From positions 1-8,653 of the forward strand of contig CAYNST010000136.1 in the NCBI GenBank assembly GCA_964399955.1: DNA of 8,653 bases, read 5' to 3'. Of this stretch, positions 1 through 6,503 are shown in pieces. A program made the translations under genes and the position numbers. Origin of the DNA: CAYNST01 sp964399955 (GTDB lineage: Bacteria; Pseudomonadota; Gammaproteobacteria; Pseudomonadales; Cellvibrionaceae). Within the stretch, counting starts at the first letter, position 1. Every line of letters starts with the position of its first letter. A model generated the notes under the pieces. That model saw nothing but the letters and a program-made list of their open reading frames with translations, was not told the origin of the DNA and did not search any database.

Positions 1-63
1 CCTAATGGGAGCCTGCATTGTCGTCTCTGCCTGAATTTCCTTTTCTGAACACTCCAGGTGTCA

Positions 64-82
64 GGCGCTGACGTTGAGCGCC
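64..82. other. Small inverted repeat downstream of the DUF1993 gene
   Basis: GGCGCT (64-69) and AGCGCC (77-82) are perfect 6-base arms around a 7-base loop, about 95 bases past the DUF1993 stop codon. No T-run follows on either strand, so it is not a canonical intrinsic terminator. The rest of 1-177 shows no convincing gene. A short open frame on the minus strand runs off the left edge from an ATG at 16-18 but cannot be judged. Confidence 0.25.
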
Positions 83-177
83 AACTCAGCCTTTCACCCC
101 TCGGTCAAAGTACAAGCAATCCGGTTGGGAAATAGCTGGCTGCCCATACGAATCGGCGCTGCTCACCGGCGGTACGG

Positions 178-690
178 TTACGATTTATAAGGCAAGGGTC
201 CAAGGAAGTCCTTTTTGCCGACTTCCACTCCGTTGTGTCGGAGGATGGCGTAGCTGGTGGTCACGTGAAAGTACAAATTGGGTATGGCATGCTGCACTGC
301 AAATTCGAAACCGGTAAGATACCTGCCGTCCCAGCGGGGCTGGGACACCCGGATGGATTCCGCTTGGCGCAGGTCTTCAGCGGTGAACTCGGAGAGATAA
401 TCCAGTACCGACTTGATCCGCTCCTGCAGTTGCGGAAGGGTGGTTTCGGTATCCGCATGTTTGGGTGCAGAATCAACCTTGCCTGCCAGTCTCGCCACTC
501 CCAGTTTGGCCGTGTCGCAGGCAATCTGCACCTGGCGAATCAGGTGGAACTGGTCGGGCGCCAGTCGCGCATTGAGCAGTACGTCCATGTCAATTCTTTT
601 AGATTGAGCAAACAGATCGGCTTTTTCCAGAATGGCATTAAGGTTGTTAAGCATCTTGCTGAACTGCACGACGGTAAGTTCATATAGCAT
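178..690 (-). CDS. DUF1993 family protein (DinB-like helical fold)
   Basis: This is a 170-residue cytoplasmic protein with no signal peptide or membrane segment. It has the character of the DUF1993 family, whose members are predicted to form DinB-like four-helix bundles and have no established reaction. The N-terminus (MLYELTVVQFSKMLNNLNAIL) and the C-terminal part around residues 125-164 (GFEFAVQHAIPNLYFHV, then HNGVEVGKKDFLG) are the recognisable family regions. His49, His134 and His142 could be metal ligands by analogy with DinB proteins, but this is inference. The length is normal for the family. The ATG at 690 is supported by AAGGA eight bases upstream. The gene is transcribed away from the cupin gene and shares a roughly 140-base divergent intergenic region with it. 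The family call comes from remembered motifs, and the function is unknown. Confidence 0.8.
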   Translation of the reverse strand: MLYELTVVQFSKMLNNLNAILEKADLFAQSKRIDMDVLLNARLAPDQFHLIRQVQIACDTAKLGVARLAGKVDSAPKHADTETTLPQLQERIKSVLDYLSEFTAEDLRQAESIRVSQPRWDGRYLTGFEFAVQHAIPNLYFHVTTSYAILRHNGVEVGKKDFLGPLPYKS

Positions 691-735
691 GAGCGCGTTC
701 CTTGAGGGTGAGATAAGGGGGATGAGATTGGGGCG

Positions 736-758
736 GCAGGTCCACCTGCGCTTCGCGC
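736..758. promoter_or_regulatory. Palindrome cluster between divergent genes, possible operator
   Basis: The divergent region between the DUF1993 gene and the cupin gene contains GCAGGT-CC-ACCTGC (736-749), a near-perfect palindrome. It runs straight into GCGC-TTC-GCGC (748-758). A looser inverted repeat, TAGCC (771-775) with GGCTA (791-795), lies closer to the cupin gene. The placement would suit a regulator of one or both genes, but no known operator consensus is recognised. Short GC-rich palindromes also occur by chance. No strong -35/-10 pair was found in either direction. Confidence 0.25.
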
Positions 759-828
759 CTGGAACAAATTTAGCCGATATGGCCTGGAAAGGCTAGACTG
801 GCAGAAAGAGGAGACAAAGCAGTAGGTT

Positions 829-1317
829 ATGAATGAACTTTTGAAGTTGGCAAGTGCAGGCGGTCAGACAGACGCCGTGGCCGCCATGCTGATCGAATCC
901 GTGAGCGGACGGGCGCCGGATGAGCAGATTGGCCCACATGGCAACCGCTACTTACTGCGCTGGTGGCTTCGGCGCGAGCCCCTGCGTGGCAATATCTACC
1001 TGCATCAAGTTCTGCGCGATGACGATGACCGTGCGCTACACGACCATCCCTGGGACAGCACCAGCATCATCCTGCGTGGCACCATGAAAGAAATATTGAA
1101 AGGCAGCGCGCGTGTGCTGGAGCCAGGCTCCATCACCTTCAGGGACGCCGAAACGGCTCACCGGCTGGAAGTTGTCAGCGGGCCGGTGTGGTCGCTGTTT
1201 ATTACCGGCCCCAAAAAACGCGATTGGGGCTTTCACTGCCCCAATGGCTGGCGACACTGGATGCTCTATACGGACCCTGCAACTGATGGAGAAACCGTAG
1301 GGCGAGGCTGTGAGTAG
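829..1317 (+). CDS. Small cupin-fold protein with HDHPW metal-site motif
   Basis: This 162-residue soluble protein is predicted to form one cupin barrel. The first cupin motif is visible as LHDHPW (His71 and His73) with a possible acidic ligand at Glu88. The second motif is PGSITF, followed by His111. These residues are placed to bind one metal ion. The stretch GNRYLLRWWLRR before the barrel and GFHCPNGWRHW after it resemble a group of uncharacterised cupins found in bacteria and phages; that comparison is from memory. Reaction and substrate are unknown. An AGAGGAG stretch lies about 14 bases before the ATG, a rather long spacing, so the start at 829 is probable but not certain. The gene runs convergently into hpd with only 19 bases between stop codons, and that gap holds no T-tailed hairpin. 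Confidence 0.75.
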   Translation: MNELLKLASAGGQTDAVAAMLIESVSGRAPDEQIGPHGNRYLLRWWLRREPLRGNIYLHQVLRDDDDRALHDHPWDSTSIILRGTMKEILKGSARVLEPGSITFRDAETAHRLEVVSGPVWSLFITGPKKRDWGFHCPNGWRHWMLYTDPATDGETVGRGCE

Positions 1318-1336
1318 CACAAGCTGGGCCGGTGCA

Positions 1337-2529
1337 TCAGGCCAATACGCCCCTGCGCTCCTGATCCAGTTCTATGGATTCGAACAGGGCCTGGAAGTTG
1401 CCCTCCCCAAAGCCTTTGTTGCCCTTCCGTTGAATAAATTCAAAGAAGATGGGGCCGATGCTGTTTTTGGTGAAAATCTGCAGCAAAAAGCCGCCTCCCT
1501 GGCTTTCTCCGCCGTCCACCAGAATCTTGCGCTGTTGCAAAGCCGGTAGGGGTTCGCCGTGACCGGGCAGGCGTTTGTCCACCAGCTCGTAATAGGTATT
1601 GGGCGTATCCTGAAAGGCAATGCCGTTGGATCTTAAAGTGTCCACCGTGGTGTAGATATTGGTGCTGGTTAGCGCAATATGCTGTATACCCTCGCCGTTG
1701 TACTGGCGGATAAACTCGGCAATTTGGGATTTGTCATCTCGAGTCTCGTTGAGAGGAATGATTACGCGTCCGCAGGGGCTGGCTACCACTTCGCTGTAAA
1801 GGCCGGTCTTTCTGCCCTGAATCTCAAACGAGCGGATGCGCTTAAAGCCAAACACGGTTTCATAAAAACGGCACATTCTCTCAACACCGCCTTTGTTCAG
1901 GTTGTGCGTCAAGTGATCTATACGCTCCAGGCAGGTTGAGTCGTTGCACTGCTTGCTTCGCTGGTATTCGAACTGATCAAACAGAGCTTTTTCGCCCGCT
2001 TCGTCCACAAAATAAATAAGAGACTGGCCCACGCCTTTGATGGCCGGCATGTCGTAATCCGTTAGTGTGGCCGGTGTGGCTCCTCGTTTTACAGCTAACA
2101 GAAAAGCCTCTTCCGCCTGGGCCACCTTGAAGCCCATGGCACTGGCCCCGCAGCGGTGAACACCGCGGAATACCTCCGCATTGCCTCCGCTGGATGGATT
2201 GGACAGGAAATGTACGTCACCTTGACGGNNNNNNNNNNNNNNNNNNNNNNNNNNNNNNNNNNNNNNNNNNNNNNNNNNNNNNNNNNNNNNNNNNNNNNNN
2301 NNNNNNNNNNNNNNNNNNNNNNNNNNNNCTCCGCATTGCCTCCGCTGGATGGATTGGACAGGAAATGTACGTCACCTTGACGGTAAAGGCTGATGGCGCG
2401 CGCGGCATGCGTGCCCGCAAGCTCAAAGCCCATTTGCCGGAACAGACTGGTCAATGCTTGCGGCCGACTGCCGGAGAATTCAACAAACGCAATATCAGAA
2501 ACCTGCACGAAGGGAGAGGGTGCGAGCAT
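1337..2529 (-). CDS. hpd: 4-hydroxyphenylpyruvate dioxygenase (split by assembly gap)
   Basis: HPPD converts 4-hydroxyphenylpyruvate and O2 to homogentisate and CO2, the second step of tyrosine catabolism after transamination. It is a cytoplasmic non-heme Fe(II) enzyme. As written, the gene is in two frames: N-terminal codons at 2329-2529 and C-terminal codons from 1337 to about 2228, separated by 100 N. Collapsing the duplicated 55-base flank and the N run removes 155 bases and gives one 345-residue protein, normal for bacterial HPPD. The junction then reads SNPSSGGNAEVFRGVHRCGA, as expected for the family. Iron ligands in merged numbering are His154 (IDHLTHN), His232 (GIQHIAL) and Glu312 (FFEFIQRKGN). 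The conserved IPLNE and GFGEGNFQALFESIE stretches are also present. The ATG at 2529 has AAGGA nine bases upstream. A Fur-box-like site overlaps this leader. No hmgA or other homogentisate-degrading gene is in the window. Confidence 0.95.
2174..2228. repeat. Left copy of a 55-bp gap-flanking duplication (artefactual)
   Basis: This is base-for-base identical to 2329-2383. It encodes part of the first half of HPPD on the minus strand. Identity begins and ends exactly at the gap edges, as expected for overlapping contig ends and not for a biological repeat. A 55-base overlap also equals a k-mer size commonly used by de Bruijn assemblers, which is inference. Confidence 0.9.
2229..2328. other. 100-N assembly gap inside hpd
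   Basis: There are exactly 100 N, the conventional placeholder for a gap of unknown size. The 55 bases immediately left and right of it are identical, so the true gap is probably minus 55, meaning the two contigs overlap. Nothing is likely to be missing. Confidence 0.95.
2329..2383. repeat. Right copy of a 55-bp gap-flanking duplication (artefactual)
   Basis: This is identical to 2174-2228. It is the copy that reads in frame with the hpd start codon. Keeping one copy and deleting the other together with the N run restores the HPPD reading frame. Confidence 0.9.
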
Positions 2530-2540
2530 GTGAGACTGTC

Positions 2541-2559
2541 CTTAATGATAATCATTTGC
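2541..2559 (-). promoter_or_regulatory. Fur box in the hpd leader
   Basis: The plus strand reads CTTAATGATAATCATTTGC, matching the classical 19-base Fur consensus GATAATGATAATCATTATC at 15 of 19 positions, including an unbroken core of 14. It lies 11 bases upstream of the hpd start codon and touches the AAGGA ribosome binding site (2539-2543 on the plus strand). On the minus strand it also contains TATCAT, usable as a -10 element, although the matching -35 (TGATCA, 17 bases away) is poor. Bound Fe-Fur here would block polymerase, so hpd is predicted to be derepressed under iron limitation. Regulation is inferred from the site alone. Confidence 0.75.
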
Positions 2560-2773
2560 CGCGCGGCTGATCACACGGGCTTTTGGGCTATCAGGCATCG
2601 TGAGATTTTCCGCCGGACGCCACAACAAGGCATTGCGGCCGGCGCGGGCGGCTAGAGTCGCTGCATCGAGGGATGTTCAACAAGCGACTGCCATAAAAAC
2701 GGATTCTTGTTAGCAAAAAAGTAGCCATGTTTGCATCTGTAATCCAGCGACCGCGCCTGTACCGGTTGACTTG

Positions 2774-2795
2774 TTGGCCCTGCCCACCGGGCCAA
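2774..2795. other. Perfect hairpin in the hpd/synthetase intergenic region
   Basis: TTGGCCC (2774-2780) and GGGCCAA (2789-2795) are perfect 7-base complementary arms around an 8-base loop. No T-tract follows on either strand, so it is not a standard terminator. It may be an operator or part of a transcribed leader or small RNA, with nothing in the sequence to decide between these. Confidence 0.35.
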
Positions 2796-3043
2796 GCCGC
2801 TGAAGCCCCTGTGCTGACTGGCGCTGAGCCTGCGAAGCCACTTGCCTGAGGTGTCGGGAACGGGAAGCTGACGCTGCCTGTTTTAGTGCCACAGCACCCG
2901 ACAGCAGCAGTGGCTGACAAGAAATTCGACAGTGCGTAGCGTGTTGGAGCCGCTTCCGCAGGCATGGGCGACCTGAGCCTGGCCCGTGGGGCTGGATAAC
3001 TTCACACCCCTGCGGCGAGGCTGTGGTTGGCAGCTGCCGGGGC

Positions 3044-3073
3044 TTGACCGCGTTATACTGGCCTTCCCACAAT
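3044..3073 (+). promoter_or_regulatory. Weak candidate promoter for the NRPS-like gene
   Basis: TTGACC (3044-3049) matches the -35 consensus at five of six positions and is followed after 18 bases by CACAAT (3068-3073). TATACT at 3054-3059 is a better -10 match but has no -35 at the right spacing. Either would start transcription shortly before the ATG at 3107. No Fur box was seen here. Confidence 0.3.
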
Positions 3074-3106
3074 CTTGCCTTTCCGGTGACATACTTGGTG
3101 GTCTTC

Positions 3107-6100
3107 ATGATTGAATATGGCTCTGCCGGGACCCAAAAGTCCGCAGGCAAAACCGCGCAAGGCCCTGTCTCTGGCAAGCCCCTGGTTCTTCCCGGCTGGC
3201 CCCTGCAGGGGGATTCAGCTCAGGAGTCGCAGTTTGTGTCTGCCGGGGAGTTCCTCTGGGCGCCACCCACAACAGCGGCGCTTCTGGCGCAGTTTTTATC
3301 TTTGCTGCATCGTTTCACGGCGCAGCAGGAGTTTGTCATTGAAGGCTTTACGCCTGCCGAAGAAGAGCCTGTCCTGGATGGCCGTCTGTGTCCTTTTGGT
3401 GTCAGACAGCTGCAGTTTCGAGCGGACGAGGCGTGGCTTCTTGCAGACTATTGCGCGGACCTGGATCGACAGCTGCGCGAGGCGCCGTCTCCGGCCAGGC
3501 ACACCAACCTGTTCAGTCAGGGGGAAATTGCTGTTTTTATCTGCCGAGGCCGCCTTTCTGTCTCGCAGCGTACCGGGCTGCAGCAAAGCTTCGAGGATCA
3601 CTGCGGGGCGTTATTATTATTGGTGGAGCAGGGCGAGGCGCACCCACGGGTGTCCTGGCTTCAGCGCTCCGTCCCCTGCGGGAAGGGGCTGGGTGAGCGG
3701 CTTGATCACCACTTGCGTGTGCTTGCCGACGGCCTGAGCCGCAAGCCACGGGAGCCTATTCTGCAGCAGGAAATTCTTGACAGCCTTGACATTCAGGCAA
3801 TGTTGCGCGCGCAGGCAGGCCCGGCAGCTGCCTTTGACGAGATGCCTGTCTACCGTTCGATTGAACGCAACGCGCTGATACACGCAAACAAGACTGCAGT
3901 AGTCTACCTGAAGTCCAGTCTGACCTACGCGGAACTTGATCAGCAGGCGAACCAGCTTGCGCAGGAGTTACTTGCGCACGGAATAGGCGTGGGCGACACG
4001 GTGGTGGCTTGTCTTCAGCCGGGCCTGGCGCTACCGGTGGCCCTGCTGGCGGTCCACAAGGCGGGCGGTGTTTATGTACCGCTGGACCCGGGCTTCCCGC
4101 ACGCTCGCATTCGCGACATTTTTGAGTTGGTGAAGCCTGTTTTGGTGCTGTGCAATGGCGCTGAGGTGACTCTACCGGCCGATTTCCAGGGGCAAACCCT
4201 GCACCTTGATCAGTTCATCACCCATGGGCATGGCGATGCCAAAGCCATCGAGATTCCACAGGCGACCTTTGGCGCCGAGGCGGTATCGCATATCTTTTTT
4301 ACCTCTGGCACAACCGGTAAGCCAAAAGGCGTCGTCTCGACCCACGCAAATCTTGTCCACTATGTCCGCTCCGCCATCGCTCAATACCGTTTTGACAGCA
4401 CAGATAGGTTCATAGCTGCCGCTCGGTTTACCTTCAGCATCTCCATGTTCGAGCTATTGACGCCTCTGGTGGTGGGTGCAAGTGTCAATATCCTGCCCCG
4501 CGCGCAGGTTCTGGATATGCCGGCGCTGACACGCGCGGTACAGGCGTCTACCGTTTTTCACTTTGGGCCCAGCCTGCTCAAGCAGTTGCTGCCACATATT
4601 CAGGCGCAGCATCAGGACTTTACCGCCTTCAACGGCCTGAAGCATGTCTCCTCCGGAGGAGACACTGTGGCGCCAGAGCTGCTGGAGGCGCTCAAGCGGA
4701 TCTTCCAGCGTGCCGAGGTGTACGTTATCTATGGCAGCAGCGAAATCAGCTGTATGGGGTGCACCTGGCAGGTACCAAGGGACGCAGAAGTGCGCCGAAC
4801 CAGGGTCGGGCGGGCCTTTCAGAATACGGGCTTTTGCGTGCTGGACAGCTTCGGCAGGCTTGTGCCTGCGGGCGTCGCCGGGCAGGTGCATTTTTATGGC
4901 GCGGGACTGGCGCAGGGCTATCTTGGCTCGCCGGAGCTGACCCATAATTCGTTCCGTCAGCTGTACGGCCAGCGCTGTTACGCCATGGGTGACGTCGGGC
5001 GGGTGGACCCTGAGGGCAATCTGGAATTGCTGGGGAGGGAAGACTTTCAGGTTCAAATTCGCGGCATGCGGGTAGAGCTTTTGGAAATCGAGCAGTGCCT
5101 GAAACGCCTTCCTGCGGTTGCAGATTGCGTAGTCGTGGCCCGCAGCCTGACGGACGATGCTCCGCCGAGCCTGGTTGCGTATCTCGTTGCCCAAGCCAAC
5201 GCTGTCTTGTCCGCGCAAGCACTGGCTCGGCATTTGCGCGGATTGTTACCGGACTACATGATTCCCAGTGTCTTTGTGCACCTGGGCGCCCTGCCGGTAA
5301 ATCATAACGCCAAGCTTGATCGCAACCAGCTTCCGGCTCCGGCGGTGGACAACTTGCTGATTTCTGAGGACTTTCAGTATCCGGCTGACGATATTGAAGC
5401 TCAACTCATTGAAATCCTGGAAAACCTATTTGCCATTCGCGGCATCGGCGCGCGGCATAATTTTTTTGAGCTTGGCGGAGACTCGTTATCAGCAGTGCGC
5501 TTTCTGATTGAAGTGGATAAGCGTTATGACAAGTTTATTCCCATCACCTACCTGCTGACCCATCCGACCGTCAGCGACATTGCCGAAGTCGTGCGCAGCA
5601 ACGACCCTTTGGCCGCTGGCGGCAATGTGGTGGTGCTGAAAAAAGGCAATACTGAGGCGCCGTTGTTTTGTCTGTACGGTGTACTGCTCTACCGAGACCT
5701 GGCCGCGCAACTAAAAACGCCGCGCATGGTGTGCGGGGTTTACCTGCAGCAGGAAATTCTGCTGATGAAAGACGGAGTGGAGTCTGAAGAGCTGCGTCTT
5801 TCCTTGACCGTAGGCAATATTGCTGAGAGCTATATCGAAGCGCTGACGGCTTTTCAACCCAACGGCCCCTATTACCTTTGTGGGGAATCGTTTGGCGGGA
5901 TTATCGCCATGGAGGTTGCGCGGCAGTTGCGACAGAGGGGGCAATCGGTTGAGCTAGTAGCCATGTTCGATTCTCTGGCGCCAGGGTTTATGGAGGCTAT
6001 GACTCGGGCAGAGAAGCTGCGCGCACATTTGCAGATTGCAGTGCGGGAAGGGCTGCCCTACCTAAAACAAAAACTGCAGCTGTTGGCGGGCAGGCTTAAG

Positions 6101-6394
6101 CGGGTCGGCGATCTGCGGGCGTCGCGGGCGGGCCAGACGCAGTCCGACGATGTGCGTGTCAGCGCACGGGTCATTGCCACGGCAAACTATTGGCCCGAAC
6201 CCTACCCGGGTCCTGTCGTATTATTCCGCGCCAGGCAGAGGCCGGCATTTGAGCCTTCTATTTACGATTTGGGCTGGAGCCGGTTCATACAGAATCTGCA
6301 GGTCGTCGAAGTCAGCGGTGATCATCTGGGCATGCTTAAAGAGGGGCATGTTCATGATTTGGCATACCACCTGGGCCGCTACCTCGATGCTTAA
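3107..6394 (+). CDS. NRPS-like synthetase, N-terminal region-A-T-TE, non-amino-acid substrate
   Basis: This 1095-residue cytoplasmic enzyme is predicted to adenylate a carboxylic acid, load it on its own phosphopantetheine arm and release or condense it at a thioesterase. Residues 1-244 are unassigned, and their end resembles a C-to-A linker. The A domain (about 245-750) has TSGTTGKPKG (399-408), YGSSE (542-546), GREDFQVQIRG and the catalytic Lys736 (NHNAKLDR). Alignment by eye to GrsA gives specificity residues Ser444, Ile445, Phe448, His485, Val514, Ser516, Ile541, Cys549, Met550 and Lys736. The usual Asp at the first position is Ser, arguing against an amino acid. The T domain carries LGGDSLS with Ser793. 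The TE (about 841-1095) has GESFGG with Ser928, Asp955 and His1073 (SGDHLG). A-T-TE order is known from arylpyruvate-condensing synthetases of the atromentin and ralfuranone type, though those usually lack such an N-terminal region. The ATG at 3107 has only GGTGG as a weak ribosome binding site; an in-frame GTG at 3023 is less likely. The product is unknown. Confidence 0.85.
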   Translation: MIEYGSAGTQKSAGKTAQGPVSGKPLVLPGWPLQGDSAQESQFVSAGEFLWAPPTTAALLAQFLSLLHRFTAQQEFVIEGFTPAEEEPVLDGRLCPFGVRQLQFRADEAWLLADYCADLDRQLREAPSPARHTNLFSQGEIAVFICRGRLSVSQRTGLQQSFEDHCGALLLLVEQGEAHPRVSWLQRSVPCGKGLGERLDHHLRVLADGLSRKPREPILQQEILDSLDIQAMLRAQAGPAAAFDEMPVYRSIERNALIHANKTAVVYLKSSLTYAELDQQANQLAQELLAHGIGVGDTVVACLQPGLALPVALLAVHKAGGVYVPLDPGFPHARIRDIFELVKPVLVLCNGAEVTLPADFQGQTLHLDQFITHGHGDAKAIEIPQATFGAEAVSHIFFTSGTTGKPKGVVSTHANLVHYVRSAIAQYRFDSTDRFIAAARFTFSISMFELLTPLVVGASVNILPRAQVLDMPALTRAVQASTVFHFGPSLLKQLLPHIQAQHQDFTAFNGLKHVSSGGDTVAPELLEALKRIFQRAEVYVIYGSSEISCMGCTWQVPRDAEVRRTRVGRAFQNTGFCVLDSFGRLVPAGVAGQVHFYGAGLAQGYLGSPELTHNSFRQLYGQRCYAMGDVGRVDPEGNLELLGREDFQVQIRGMRVELLEIEQCLKRLPAVADCVVVARSLTDDAPPSLVAYLVAQANAVLSAQALARHLRGLLPDYMIPSVFVHLGALPVNHNAKLDRNQLPAPAVDNLLISEDFQYPADDIEAQLIEILENLFAIRGIGARHNFFELGGDSLSAVRFLIEVDKRYDKFIPITYLLTHPTVSDIAEVVRSNDPLAAGGNVVVLKKGNTEAPLFCLYGVLLYRDLAAQLKTPRMVCGVYLQQEILLMKDGVESEELRLSLTVGNIAESYIEALTAFQPNGPYYLCGESFGGIIAMEVARQLRQRGQSVELVAMFDSLAPGFMEAMTRAEKLRAHLQIAVREGLPYLKQKLQLLAGRLKRVGDLRASRAGQTQSDDVRVSARVIATANYWPEPYPGPVVLFRARQRPAFEPSIYDLGWSRFIQNLQVVEVSGDHLGMLKEGHVHDLAYHLGRYLDA

Positions 6395-6503
6395 CTATCA
6401 AAGCCAAAGCCAACCCTGCTGTTCCGGGCCTTGGACCATGGCTGCATTGTGGAGGGGCAGTTGGGCACGGGCACTCTGTGCCGCCGAGGTTGGCGGCCTC
6501 CGC

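Larger units (their letters stand above)
2560..3106. other. Gene-free region between hpd and the NRPS-like gene
   Basis: About 550 bases separate the divergent hpd and synthetase genes. Open frames occur on the minus strand (for example 2591-2965 and 2710-3177), but their conceptual products are low-complexity and rich in Ser, Gln, Arg and Pro. They have no recognisable family or convincing start, and one overlaps the synthetase start, so they are treated as spurious. The region holds an AT-rich patch near 2693-2745, a perfect 7-base-arm hairpin at 2774-2795 and a weak plus-strand promoter near 3044-3073. No tRNA or known riboswitch was recognised. Confidence 0.6.

Noticed and set aside
1..18. 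Minus-strand open frame from an ATG at 16-18 running off the left edge
   Set aside because: Only six codons are visible and there is no clear ribosome binding site, so no gene can be supported.
2174..2383. 55-bp direct repeat as a biological tandem duplication or CRISPR-like repeat
   Set aside because: The copies abut the N run exactly on both sides, and merging them restores a conserved gene, which fits an assembly overlap.
2156..2655. Plus-strand open frames running through the N gap
   Set aside because: They read opposite to hpd, include the artefactual N run and show no family features. HPPD on the minus strand explains this DNA fully.
3023..3106. GTG at 3023 as the start of the NRPS-like protein, adding 28 residues
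   Set aside because: The extension would cover the promoter-like elements, has no domain character, and ATG at 3107 is a simpler start, although its ribosome binding site is also weak.
2591..3177. Minus-strand open frames (2591-2965, 2710-3177, 2883-3092) upstream of the synthetase
   Set aside because: Their products are low-complexity, match no family I recognise, overlap each other in different frames, and one overlaps the synthetase start.
3692..3727. HHLRVLADG in the synthetase N-terminal region as a condensation-domain HHxxxDG motif
   Set aside because: The spacing between HH and DG is five residues instead of three, and it lies where the C-to-A linker is expected, so it does not support an active condensation domain.
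4454..5233. Long minus-strand open frames (4454-5233 and 4746-5222) inside the synthetase gene
   Set aside because: They are antisense shadows of a GC-rich gene whose plus-strand product has complete A-domain motifs.
6469..6496. Hairpins GGCAC/GTGCC (6470-6482) and CCGCC/GGCGG (6481-6496) as a bidirectional terminator between the synthetase and the diguanylate cyclase
   Set aside because: The stems are only 5 bases, overlap each other, and are not followed by a T-run on either strand.
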